Assembly (NCBI GenBank): GCA_019454405.1
Contig: JACFOH010000006.1
Coordinates: forward strand, 38,262 to 102,261
DNA: 64,000 bases
Direction: 5' to 3'
Origin: Promineifilum sp.
GTDB lineage: Bacteria; Chloroflexota; Anaerolineae; Promineifilales; Promineifilaceae
Numbering within the stretch: the stretch's first letter is position 1; the number at the start of each line of letters is the position of its first letter. This document shows positions 46,202 through 54,157 of the stretch, piece by piece. The notes below the pieces were generated by a model, which was not told the origin of the DNA, made no database searches, and saw only the letters and a program-made list of their open reading frames with translations. The translations under genes were made by a program, and so were the position numbers.

Positions 46202-46972
46202 ATGAATCAGCAAGTTGAAGAACAGCGCGCGTCCGAGAACCGCGCGATCATGGGGGTGCTAGGTCATCTCAATGAACTGCGTATCCGCATGACGCATGCG
46301 GCCATCGCTTTGCTGATTACCGTCATCATTAGCCTTATCTTTGCCGATCGGGTGTTGGAGTTTTTGCTTCAGCCCTACGTGCGGAGCATGGCTAATGGCG
46401 CGACTTTGCAGACGCTGCGGCCGACGGAGGGAATCGAGACCTATTTCCGCGTGTCGTTACTCTCCGGCATCATTCTGGCCATGCCTGTCTTGCTTTACGA
46501 ATTCTGGCGCTTTATCAAACCCGCGTTGAACAAGGGAGAGGAGCGCTATATCTACCTCTTTATCCCGAGCGCCCTCCTGCTATTTGGATTGGGGATCGCC
46601 TTCGCGTGGTTTGTGTTGGCTCCGGCGGCCATCTATTTCCTGGCCAACTTCATGTCAGATGTCTTCCGGGCTGAGTGGACGGGGCAGGAGTATCTCAGCT
46701 TCATAACTCGGCTCTTGTTGTGGATCGGCCTTAGCTTCCAGATGCCGATCATTGTTTATGTTGTTGCGCGTGTTGGCTTGTTGTCGGCCGCGACGATGAA
46801 GAATCAGTGGCGTGTTGCGGTCGTCCTGATCGCCGTTCTCGCGGCCGTCATCACGCCGTCCGTTGACCCGGTGACGATGCTCCTGACAATGGCGCCCCTG
46901 TTTGTTTTGTATATTCTTAGTATCGGGTTGGCCGTTATTGGCGAACGCCAGTTTGAACGCTCCATGGCCTGA
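46202..46972 (+). CDS. tatC: twin-arginine translocase subunit TatC
   Basis: A 256-residue six-helix protein with HLNELRIRMTHA at the start and the family pattern FRVSLLSGIILAMPVLLYEFWRF (in parts), FAWFVLAPAAIYFL and a C-terminal VITPSVDPVTMLL. TatC is the Tat signal receptor. It ends 30 nt before the convergent rhomboid gene. Confidence 0.95.
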   Translation: MNQQVEEQRASENRAIMGVLGHLNELRIRMTHAAIALLITVIISLIFADRVLEFLLQPYVRSMANGATLQTLRPTEGIETYFRVSLLSGIILAMPVLLYEFWRFIKPALNKGEERYIYLFIPSALLLFGLGIAFAWFVLAPAAIYFLANFMSDVFRAEWTGQEYLSFITRLLLWIGLSFQMPIIVYVVARVGLLSAATMKNQWRVAVVLIAVLAAVITPSVDPVTMLLTMAPLFVLYILSIGLAVIGERQFERSMA

Positions 46973-47002
46973 ATTGAAAAGTGGCTGCGGTGTTACGGTC
47001 GC

Positions 47003-47602
47003 CTAGATTTGTCGAGGACCACTGTAATAATAGGCGGCGGCGACTCCGCCGACAATGCCGAACAGATGCCCCTGCCATGACACTCCATTGGCAGGTAACA
47101 CCCCAGCCAGTAATCCTCCATACAGAGCGAGGACGAGTATTGCTAATGCGATCGCGGCAAGGCTTCGCTCGTACCAGGCGTTGACGATCAGGTAAGCAAA
47201 GTAACCAAAGATCAGGCTGCTCGCGCCGACATGGACGGTGTTGCTGGGCGCGATGAGCCATGTTCCCAAGCCACTGATAATTATAATGAGGACTGTGATG
47301 GCCGGGAATTGTTCTTCGTGCCTGGCCATGACCAGAAAGCCGAGAATCAGGAAGGGGGCTGTGTTAGCCAGCAGGTGAGCGAAGTCGCCGTGCAGCAACG
47401 GCGCGAAGAAGATACCGCGCAACCCGATCAACTGGCGGGGGATGATGCCATAACCGTCGAGCGCTCCGCCGAAAAAGAGCTGATCGATGATCTCGATGAG
47501 CCAGAGTGCGATGATGAAGGTCAGGAGCGGCTTCAGCCTGCGCTTTGCATCTTCGCCATAAAAACGGAGGGTGTCTTGTAGGGTATACTCGGGCGTGTTC
47601 AT
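47003..47602 (-). CDS. rhomboid-family intramembrane serine protease
   Basis: A 199-residue (or 202 from GTG 47611) membrane protein with six hydrophobic segments. The catalytic serine is in VGASSLIFGYF and the histidine in WQGHLFGIVGG; HGDFAHLLANT in the first region is also family-typical. Rhomboids cleave membrane proteins within the bilayer. The gene starts 38 nt after the SHOCT-like gene (47641) on the same strand and so is probably the last gene of the DUF2089 operon. Confidence 0.88.
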   Translation of the reverse strand: MNTPEYTLQDTLRFYGEDAKRRLKPLLTFIIALWLIEIIDQLFFGGALDGYGIIPRQLIGLRGIFFAPLLHGDFAHLLANTAPFLILGFLVMARHEEQFPAITVLIIIISGLGTWLIAPSNTVHVGASSLIFGYFAYLIVNAWYERSLAAIALAILVLALYGGLLAGVLPANGVSWQGHLFGIVGGVAAAYYYSGPRQI

Positions 47603-47640
47603 CTTGAACACAATACGTGATACCCCGATCGAAGTTTCAA

Positions 47641-48024
47641 TTACTCAACGAAGATTTCGACGCGCTCCCCGTCTTCGTCGTCAGTGACATCGATTACCTT
47701 CCCGAGTTGGCCACCCTTAACCGCCTCCAGGAGTTCTTCCAGGCGCTGCCCCTCGATCTCCGGGGCGAAACGTGCTCCCATCTTCATGCCTACATTGACC
47801 AACCCCATAGGGATGTTGATGTTGACTTTGTTGCGGCCCGTATTCATATCCGTGACGCGTACGCGAAACCAGCGAGGGGCGCTGGCTCCTTTCAAAGGCT
47901 CCTGAGTTTGGACCTTGTCGCTTTTTGTATCTAATGCCCGAAGTAACTCAGCCCCCTCAGCAGCGCTAATCTTTCCTTCCTCAATCATTTTGAGGATTTG
48001 TAATCTTTCCTCTGTCGTTGCCAT
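47641..48024 (-). CDS. SHOCT-like domain protein A
   Basis: A 127-residue soluble protein. Residues 5-31 form the helical module ERLQILKMIEEGKISAAEGA followed by ELL; residues 48-127 form a second domain (PRWFRVRVTDM ... NVNIPMG-like NKVNINIPMGLV ... EDGERVEIFVE). That second domain is clearly related to the one in the protein at 50448. Members occur in DUF4097/LiaX-like and YvlB-like contexts, but function is unknown. GAGGAT precedes the ATG. Fifth gene of the proposed operon. Confidence 0.8.
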   Translation of the reverse strand: MATTEERLQILKMIEEGKISAAEGAELLRALDTKSDKVQTQEPLKGASAPRWFRVRVTDMNTGRNKVNINIPMGLVNVGMKMGARFAPEIEGQRLEELLEAVKGGQLGKVIDVTDDEDGERVEIFVE

Positions 48025-48043
48025 CGGCTTATCCTCACAGACG

Positions 48044-49024
48044 TTATGAAAGATCCAGCCGCATATGGGTCAATGTTCGCTGGACCGTAAAATTCGCTTC
48101 TCTAAGTATTTGATCGACGTACTCATCCGATTCGGGATGATCGATCCGTATGTTGCGGTGGGGAAGGTATTGTAGACGACGGATGACCTTCGCCAGCAAG
48201 GGGCGCTCCAGTCGGCCGCTGTAGTCCGGTCTGATACGTAATGTGACGAGGTGACTGCGGCCCCATTCGCTGGAGATATTTGCCAGGCCGATTAGTTTGT
48301 CGTCGAGATCGGTCGTGACCCAGGTTTCAAGATGACGACCGTTCATGAAATCCATGGCTCGCTGCCACCAGGTGCGGCGATAGGCGTCCGGTTGAAGAGG
48401 CTCAGGCCAGTTCAGATCGCGGTGCACGTGTGCCGTATCCAGCTCGTAAGCTTCGCGCCATCTTCGCAAGGGGAATGATGTGATAAATGGTTGCGAAGAT
48501 CCGTCGGAATCGACCGGAATCTGTCTGATCCTCGATCGGACCGCGTACCAGGTGGTCATATTCCCGAGGCTGATGTAACCCAGGCTTCGATAGAGATCGA
48601 GCGCTTGTTGATTATCCTTTACAACCTGAAGCAGTATTGTGCGTCCACCCCGCTTTCTTACCGCCTCTGTTGTGGCCTCCATTAATGCTCTGGCGATGCC
48701 TCTACGTCGATAGGAGGGGTGAACCGCGACGTTGGCCACAAGGTATCTGTCCCATGCTCTCGTCGATAGCAGAGAGGCATTGCCAACGATGCGACCGTTC
48801 TCCTGCCAGACGAAACCGTTGGAGAGCCGAGAGGCCATAGGGTTCATGCGATAAAGGATTTCGTTTACCGTTCCGGCGCTGTCCCCAAAGTATTGGCGTT
48901 CATCTCCGTCCAATGTATCGTCGAATACCATTTTAAGCAGTTCGATCACTTGGGGTAGGTCGCGGGATAATTCAACCGGGCGTAACCCATCTCCTGCGCG
49001 GGCTGTTGGAATTGAAACGTCCAT
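48044..49024 (-). CDS. GNAT-family N-acetyltransferase (two GNAT-like lobes)
   Basis: A 326-residue enzyme. The first lobe has the CoA-binding motif VAVHPSYRRRGIARALME and LYRSLGYISLG; the second lobe (about residue 160 onward) is a weaker GNAT-like repeat. Substrate unknown. The start is uncertain: the frame stays open to ATG 49180 (with another ATG at 49075), but family homology begins about 11 residues after ATG 49024; none has a convincing Shine-Dalgarno sequence. Fourth gene of the DUF2089 operon. Confidence 0.8.
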   Translation of the reverse strand: MDVSIPTARAGDGLRPVELSRDLPQVIELLKMVFDDTLDGDERQYFGDSAGTVNEILYRMNPMASRLSNGFVWQENGRIVGNASLLSTRAWDRYLVANVAVHPSYRRRGIARALMEATTEAVRKRGGRTILLQVVKDNQQALDLYRSLGYISLGNMTTWYAVRSRIRQIPVDSDGSSQPFITSFPLRRWREAYELDTAHVHRDLNWPEPLQPDAYRRTWWQRAMDFMNGRHLETWVTTDLDDKLIGLANISSEWGRSHLVTLRIRPDYSGRLERPLLAKVIRRLQYLPHRNIRIDHPESDEYVDQILREANFTVQRTLTHMRLDLS

Positions 49025-49200
49025 GATTCGCTTTTGTCTTGTACCCTGCCACGCACCGGATGTTTCGTCGGACATCACCGGTGAGACACGAGCCCCAGCA
49101 TAGATTGATAAGAGGCCTATGCTCCGGGGCTGCCAGCCTTTATCTAATATATTGTAAACCGGGACAGGGATGATAACCATAGCGAATATGGAGGGATATA

Positions 49201-50415
49201 TTAAGCCTCCAATGCCTCCAATAACATTTGGGCTTCTTCGGGCGATATTTTGCCGTTCTCAACCATTTTCAGGATTTCCATCTGTTCCTGAATTGACACA
49301 GCCTTCTTGGGTGTTGAAGAAGGCTCGGCCGTAAAGTCAAATCCGGATGCTTGCCGGGAGTAGTCAGTCCGTTTACGGGTACGTTCAGCTACCTTCTCGG
49401 CCTTTCTGGCGGCCTTTTCGGAATAGCGCCGGCCAAAATCTCCGCCGAATTTCGCTTCCAGATCGTCCATGACGCGCGAGATATGGCTGTTCACCTCTGC
49501 CTCGATCCGGGCCGCAATGCTATCAAACTCAAAATTGAATTCCATGTCGCCTCCATGATATTTACTTTTGTCATGCTCCAATTCAGATTCTCTTAGGATC
49601 ACCCGACCCTCGGATACTAACGTCAATTCGGCGCCACCCTGACCTATGTGGCCGGCCACCTCGCCTTTTTTCTCGGCAATATCTTCAAGCGAGAGGCGGT
49701 TATCAATCTTTGTGGCTGATGCGCGCAGGTCAAGAGGCAAGCCGCCCGGCCAGCGCACAACAATATCGCCTCTTGCTTCCAACAAATGATGCCCATCGGG
49801 CAACCCTCCGCGAAGGCGGATATCCCCCATGACGCCGGATATGTTGACCAGGCCGCGGACGTTATTGAGATTAACATCCCGGAAGCTTCGTTCAATCGTT
49901 ACGTTACCATGAATAGTGCGCACATCGGAATCGCCGTTAACCGCCTCAATGGTGATGTCGCCTTCGACTAGTCTTACGCTTAGATCACCATGTACCTCTG
50001 CCAGCGCGATATCTTTAGCCCCGCGAATGACGACATCGCCGTTGACTTCCGCGGCGGATAATATCCCGATGAGGCTCTTGATGACCAAATCGCCGTGAAC
50101 AGTGCCTAATTCTGTATCGCCTGAACGAGTGGCGACGACATCACCCTGCACGTATTCGCAGGAGCATGTCCCGATTGCATCCCGGATGATTAGGTTACCG
50201 CTGACTTTCCCGATGGATAGGAGCGCCTCTTCGGGAAGATACAGATGCAGATCGCCCTGACTTGTCACCAGGAAGCCCTTATCTGAATCGTGTAGTTGAT
50301 AGTCTCCTTTCAGTTCCAGAGCTGGTTCAGGCCAGCCTCGAACAACGAGGTCTCCCGCACAGGAATCGACGCGAACAAATGGGGGCTTTGAGATGTTGAA
50401 CCGTTCCCTAGTCAT
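49201..50415 (-). CDS. DUF4097-like beta-solenoid protein with C-terminal SHOCT-like module
   Basis: A 404-residue protein with no signal peptide or transmembrane segment. Residues 15-250 show repeated strands with the pattern xxGDVxIxG (for example GNLIIRD, GDVVIRGAKD, GDLSVRL, GDITIEA, GNVTIER, GDIRLRG), the signature of DUF4097-type solenoids. Residues 290-355 are charged and helical. Residues 374-404 form the module EQMEILKMVENGKISPEEAQ and then MLLEALE, the same module as at the N-terminus of its neighbours. Most DUF4097 proteins face outward; this one appears cytoplasmic. Third gene of the operon; the SHOCT-like gene is 32 nt upstream. Confidence 0.82.
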   Translation of the reverse strand: MTRERFNISKPPFVRVDSCAGDLVVRGWPEPALELKGDYQLHDSDKGFLVTSQGDLHLYLPEEALLSIGKVSGNLIIRDAIGTCSCEYVQGDVVATRSGDTELGTVHGDLVIKSLIGILSAAEVNGDVVIRGAKDIALAEVHGDLSVRLVEGDITIEAVNGDSDVRTIHGNVTIERSFRDVNLNNVRGLVNISGVMGDIRLRGGLPDGHHLLEARGDIVVRWPGGLPLDLRASATKIDNRLSLEDIAEKKGEVAGHIGQGGAELTLVSEGRVILRESELEHDKSKYHGGDMEFNFEFDSIAARIEAEVNSHISRVMDDLEAKFGGDFGRRYSEKAARKAEKVAERTRKRTDYSRQASGFDFTAEPSSTPKKAVSIQEQMEILKMVENGKISPEEAQMLLEALEA

Positions 50416-50447
50416 GTGTATTCCCCTTATCCGTGGTTCAATTTAGC

Positions 50448-50945
50448 TTACTCGATATATATCTGCACGTGTTCGTTATCGTCCTCGTCCTCAACATCGA
50501 TCATCAAACCGTGCCCTCCGGCCTTCACCGTCTGCATTAGCTCGTCGATCTGGAGAGTATCATCGTCCTCTCCACTGAAACGGCGAGCTATACCCCAACA
50601 GAGATTGGCCAGGCTTAACGGGATGGCGATGTTCACCTTTTTCCGATCCGTATCAAGCTCGCTAACGCGGATCTTGAGCCAACGCGGCCGGTGGTCATCG
50701 TTGCGATCGGGGAATATATCCTGATGATGGATCTTAAATGACGGCGGTTCGTCGCTTTTCAGCTCTTCGATAGATATCGCCGGAACGTCCTCGATAGCCT
50801 TCAATTCATCAATGGTCTCGAACGAGATCATATCATCAGCCACTGAGGCCGCCCTGCTGCTATCCAGCAATTCGGTTGCTTCTGCCGTTGAAATCTTCCC
50901 TTCGGCCAGCTGTTGCAAAATTTCCAACTCAGTGTTTGTACCCAT
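50448..50945 (-). CDS. SHOCT-like domain protein B
   Basis: A 165-residue soluble protein. Module ELEILQQLAEGKISTAEATE and LL at residues 6-28, an acidic linker (about 30-80), then a domain homologous to that of the 47641 protein: PRWLKIRVSEL, KKVNIAIPLSL, EHVQIYIE. The two genes are therefore paralogs in one operon, with this copy longer and more divergent. AGGTGAG precedes the ATG. Second gene of the operon. Confidence 0.8.
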   Translation of the reverse strand: MGTNTELEILQQLAEGKISTAEATELLDSSRAASVADDMISFETIDELKAIEDVPAISIEELKSDEPPSFKIHHQDIFPDRNDDHRPRWLKIRVSELDTDRKKVNIAIPLSLANLCWGIARRFSGEDDDTLQIDELMQTVKAGGHGLMIDVEDEDDNEHVQIYIE

Positions 50946-51025
50946 AACAACTCACCTTCATTTCCAAAGGATTAACAGGGTGCGTCGTCCGCGCACGCTA
51001 AAAATGGCAATGTCCCGTATTGGGC

Positions 51026-51415
51026 TTAACCGGTGCCCCCGCGTAATAATTGCAACGCTTCCTCGGCCGTTAATGCTCCGGCCTGGAGTTCATTCAAGAT
51101 ACTTTGTCGGGTTTCTTCAGATAGGCCTGTAGCCGCCGGAGCGCTATCGCCAACTTCGTAACCGAGAGTACGGATTACATCCGTCAGGCGCGCCCGGACG
51201 GCCGGGTAGGAGAGGCCGATCTCCTGTTCAACACGATTGATCTTGCCTTCGCACCGCAGGAATATTTCCACGAAGTCCAATTGTTCGGGACTAAGCTGGT
51301 AGAGGCGGCCGAGAGTGAAATGACCTTCTATCGTCGTATCACAATTCCGGCAATTTAATCGCGTCACATGCAGGTTGCCGCCACAGATGGGGCATTGGCC
51401 AATTACAGGATTCAT
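51026..51415 (-). CDS. DUF2089 zinc-ribbon/HTH protein with SHOCT-like tail (putative regulator)
   Basis: A 129-residue protein. Cys8, 11, 22 and 25 form a zinc ribbon (CPIC ... CRNC); residues 41-85 form a sigma-region-4-like HTH (LSPEQLDFVEIFLRCEGKIN, then RVEQEIGLSYPAVRARL); residues 103-124 form the module QSILNELQAGALTAEEALQL. Such a protein should bind DNA and interact with partners that carry the same module. ATG 51415 has GAGGAC at good spacing; an earlier ATG at 51505 lies inside the promoter. It is the first gene of the operon and has a strong promoter with repeated heptamers. Confidence 0.85.
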   Translation of the reverse strand: MNPVIGQCPICGGNLHVTRLNCRNCDTTIEGHFTLGRLYQLSPEQLDFVEIFLRCEGKINRVEQEIGLSYPAVRARLTDVIRTLGYEVGDSAPAATGLSEETRQSILNELQAGALTAEEALQLLRGGTG

Positions 51416-51476
51416 AAAGCTGTCCTCTTGATCAGGTAATTTGATATTGCCTTCAAGAAAATCTATTCTTGCTAGC

Positions 51477-51505
51477 AGAATACAACGAAATATCAATAAT
51501 GTCAA
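51477..51505 (-). promoter_or_regulatory. sigma70-type promoter of the DUF2089 operon
   Basis: Read on the minus strand: -35 TTGACA (complement of 51500-51505), 17-nt spacer, -10 TATTCT (complement of 51477-51482). The predicted start near 51470 leaves a leader of about 55 nt before ATG 51415. Confidence 0.78.
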
Positions 51506-51542
51506 TAACTATATTGATAATTACAATATAATCATTGATAAT
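51491..51542. promoter_or_regulatory. three helically phased ATTGATA heptamers (putative operator)
   Basis: ATTGATA occurs at 51513-51519 and 51534-51540 (each extended to ATTGATAAT) and as its complement TATCAAT at 51491-51497. Start-to-start distances are 22 and 21 bp, two helical turns each, so all lie on one face of the DNA. One sits between the -35 and -10, two lie upstream. This suits a co-operatively binding autoregulator, with the DUF2089 protein as first candidate. Confidence 0.55.
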
Positions 51543-51563
51543 ATTAAATGATTCAGAAAATAT

Positions 51564-52979
51564 CTATGGAGTGGGCCGCATTTCGAGTATGCTCAGGAGG
51601 ACGACATACCCAAAGCCCAATGAGGTGGTTGCCAAGAGGAATACCGGTCCGGCATAGCCTTTACTGATCGCCAACATCAGGGTTAGGATTGAGTAGAGGA
51701 GGAGGGTTCCTTCGACGCCCAACATCACACCAGGTGTCAGTCGATAGCTACGATGGGAGCCTTTAGGCGTGCGTTTGAACGTAAAGTCGCGGCGGAGGGT
51801 TCCATTGATTACAGCCCAGGCGTTTGAGGGGGCCAGGCCGATCGCCACGAGCAGTAGGGCGGGGAAATAGCGTAACCGGTGAAACCAGTCATGATATAGT
51901 TCGTGCTGGGCAAGAATGAATAGGACTGGTTGGCCGAGGCCAAGCATACTGAAGAAAAGCAACCAGGGCGGTAGCTGAGTGCCGGTCAATATCAATGGCA
52001 ACTGAACCAGAAGAAGGATCAGAAGCAGAACGTGGGTCAGATAAGCTGACATGGAAAGCAGAGCATAAATACGAGCCATGCGAGTCTGTCGTTCGGCTTG
52101 CATGATTGGCCGTGCGTACTTGACCATGCATTGCGTCGCTCCCATGGCCCATCTGGCTTGTTGTACTTTGTATGAAAGAATCGTGGCTGGGAGTTCTGCC
52201 GGCACGACAACATCGTCGGCAAAATGAAATTTCCAGCCCTTCAGTACCGCCCTTGTGCTAAGGCATAGATCTTCGCAAACCGTGTCGGCTTGCCACCCTC
52301 CGGCGTCCAGAATGCAATCTCTTCGCCAGATCCCCGCCGACCCGTTGAATTTGGGAAACAACACGGCTCGGTGTCGAACCAATTGTTCCACGGCAAAATG
52401 TTTATCAAGCGCGACCGCCTGGGCGGCCGTCAAGCTCGACGCCTCTTCATTTAGGTGACCCCAGCGGGCCTGGACCGCGCCAAGCTGTGGATCGTCCAGG
52501 AAATACGGGATGGTTCGTCGCAGGAAATCCGGCCTTGGGAGGAAGTCGGCATCCAATATGGCGATGAACTCTCCGGCGGCCTGCGCCAATGACCCCTGAA
52601 GCGCTCCTGCCTTAAATCCGTGTCGGTTGTCTCGATGGAGAATCTGAATGTTGATTTCCTTTTGTTGACATACTTTGACATACTCCGCCGCCAATTCATA
52701 AGTTTCATCGGTGGAGTCATCGAGTACTTGAATCTCCAGTTTGTCGCGTGGATAATCCAGAGCCGTAGCCGCCGTGATAAGGCGTTGAACGACTTCACGC
52801 TCGTTATAGATCGGCAACTGCACCGTCACTGACGGCAAATCGGAGTCGGTTGAGCTTGGCAAAGGGGAGCGCTCTTTGCGAACTTGCAGGAACAAGCCAA
52901 GAGTCAGGAATCCAAATACCCCATATAGCGCCAGTCCGGCGGCGCTGACGATGTGTAGAGCAACGAAGATTGCTGTCAT
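51564..52979 (-). CDS. processive family 2 glycosyltransferase (cellulose/mannan-synthase-like)
   Basis: A 471-residue membrane enzyme. One N-terminal helix, then the GT2 domain with LDDSTDETYE, AILDADFLPRPDF (DxD), CEDLCLSTRAV and the product-site motif QQARWAMG, then four C-terminal helices. The D, DxD, ED and QxxRW set marks a processive enzyme of the CslA type (glucan or mannan). It is translationally coupled to the DUF951 gene just upstream (stop and ATG adjacent). Product unknown. Confidence 0.9.
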   Translation of the reverse strand: MTAIFVALHIVSAAGLALYGVFGFLTLGLFLQVRKERSPLPSSTDSDLPSVTVQLPIYNEREVVQRLITAATALDYPRDKLEIQVLDDSTDETYELAAEYVKVCQQKEINIQILHRDNRHGFKAGALQGSLAQAAGEFIAILDADFLPRPDFLRRTIPYFLDDPQLGAVQARWGHLNEEASSLTAAQAVALDKHFAVEQLVRHRAVLFPKFNGSAGIWRRDCILDAGGWQADTVCEDLCLSTRAVLKGWKFHFADDVVVPAELPATILSYKVQQARWAMGATQCMVKYARPIMQAERQTRMARIYALLSMSAYLTHVLLLILLLVQLPLILTGTQLPPWLLFFSMLGLGQPVLFILAQHELYHDWFHRLRYFPALLLVAIGLAPSNAWAVINGTLRRDFTFKRTPKGSHRSYRLTPGVMLGVEGTLLLYSILTLMLAISKGYAGPVFLLATTSLGFGYVVLLSILEMRPTP

Positions 52980-53180
52980 TTATTCGCGCGCTTCTGGTGG
53001 GGTCAAAATGGTTTTGAGTTGCTTGTTGAATTTCCCCCGAGGCAATAGAACACGCTTCCGGCACCCACGACATATCAGGCCGATATCGGCGCCCAATCGA
53101 ACGACTTCCCATTCGTCGCTTCCGCAGGGATGTTTTTTGCGAAGCCGGACAATATCCTTCAAGCGAATTTCTACATACAT
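52980..53180 (-). CDS. DUF951 family small protein
   Basis: A 66-residue protein of the DUF951 family: KDIVRLRKKHPCGSDEWEV, ADIGLICRGCRK. Three Cys and a His suggest metal or nucleic-acid binding. Function unknown. It overlaps no gene but abuts the GT2 start. A TATAAT element with extended -10 (TGCTATAAT) lies 8 nt before its ATG, with no Shine-Dalgarno sequence. Confidence 0.85.
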   Translation of the reverse strand: MYVEIRLKDIVRLRKKHPCGSDEWEVVRLGADIGLICRGCRKRVLLPRGKFNKQLKTILTPPEARE

Positions 53181-53188
53181 CGTTCCGG

Positions 53189-53194
53189 ATTATA
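53189..53194 (-). promoter_or_regulatory. extended -10 element directly before the DUF951 gene
   Basis: Minus-strand TGC-TATAAT, eight bases from the ATG at 53180; the -35 is not consensus. A plus-strand CATAAT at 53230-53235 lies seven bases before the divergent gene at 53243. Both transcripts would be leaderless or nearly so. Confidence 0.55.
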
Positions 53195-53242
53195 GCATGG
53201 TTCTGGTTGGCAAATGAGGACGGATGACTCATAATCGATGCC

Positions 53243-54064
53243 ATGGGCGAATGGTTGTTTCATGACGAACTCCAATTGACAGAAATTAATGTGCCACGCG
53301 CTGCGTTGCAATTCGCCAGAGCTATTGCCTATCCGAGCCTCAACGTAGCCGCCTATATGGCCGAGTTGCACGAATTAAGCGAAAGCGCATTTGAGCACAT
53401 CCGCCCCGACGATCCGGTTAGCCTTCAAGTTGAAGGGCTGTCCAGGTTCTTGTTTCAGGAAGCCGGCTTTCGGGGAGATGCGGCAGAATACGGAGATCCG
53501 CGAAATAGCTTTCTCAATGATGTACTGGACAGGCGTTTGGGCGTCCCCATCTCTCTTTCGGTCATCTACATCGACGTCGCTACTCGCCTGGGGATACCAG
53601 CCTATGGCATCGGCTTGCCAGGCCATTTCATCGTTGGAGTAAAGGAAGAGCAGTCCGATTTATGGCTCGACCCTTATCATGGCGGCCGGTGGCTTGATCT
53701 ATCGGATTGTGCCCAACTCATCCATCTGTCGTCAGGCTATGAAGGCCCCCTGGAAGCAAGCTGGTTCACACCGGTTTCTCCACGGAGAATATTGGCGCGC
53801 ATGCTGGCCAACCTGCGTTCCAGTTATGTGTCATCCTCCTCATGGGCAAAAGCTGCTGCTGCTATCCAGCTCATCCGCCAAACCCAACCAAATGAACCGG
53901 AACATCTGCGTGACCTGGGATTGGTCTATTACCATCAGCACCACTTGCCGCAGGCCGCCTACTATCTGAATGCCTATCTCCAGAGATCGCCCGACGCCGT
54001 CGATGCGGAGGTGATACGCGACGGCATGAAGAACTTGCTGGACAGATGGGTACCCATGAACTAG
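53243..54064 (+). CDS. SirB1/transglutaminase-like family protein with TPR-like tail
   Basis: A 273-residue protein of the SirB1 family: transglutaminase-like core with LDRRLGVPISLSVIYIDVA, YGIGLPGHFIVGV and LDPYHGGRWL. The usual catalytic Cys is not obvious, so it is likely non-enzymatic; the Gly-His is present. The C-terminal 90 residues read like two tetratricopeptide repeats. Role unknown. No Shine-Dalgarno sequence; a -10-like CATAAT sits directly upstream. Confidence 0.85.
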   Translation: MGEWLFHDELQLTEINVPRAALQFARAIAYPSLNVAAYMAELHELSESAFEHIRPDDPVSLQVEGLSRFLFQEAGFRGDAAEYGDPRNSFLNDVLDRRLGVPISLSVIYIDVATRLGIPAYGIGLPGHFIVGVKEEQSDLWLDPYHGGRWLDLSDCAQLIHLSSGYEGPLEASWFTPVSPRRILARMLANLRSSYVSSSSWAKAAAAIQLIRQTQPNEPEHLRDLGLVYYHQHHLPQAAYYLNAYLQRSPDAVDAEVIRDGMKNLLDRWVPMN

Positions 54065-54157
54065 CGGGATGCCTGTTGCCGTCTTGTTTCAGGGCTACTA
54101 CAATTTCATCGATCGATCTCTGAAAGCATCGCTTGGAGACACAGGATAGGTACCTCG

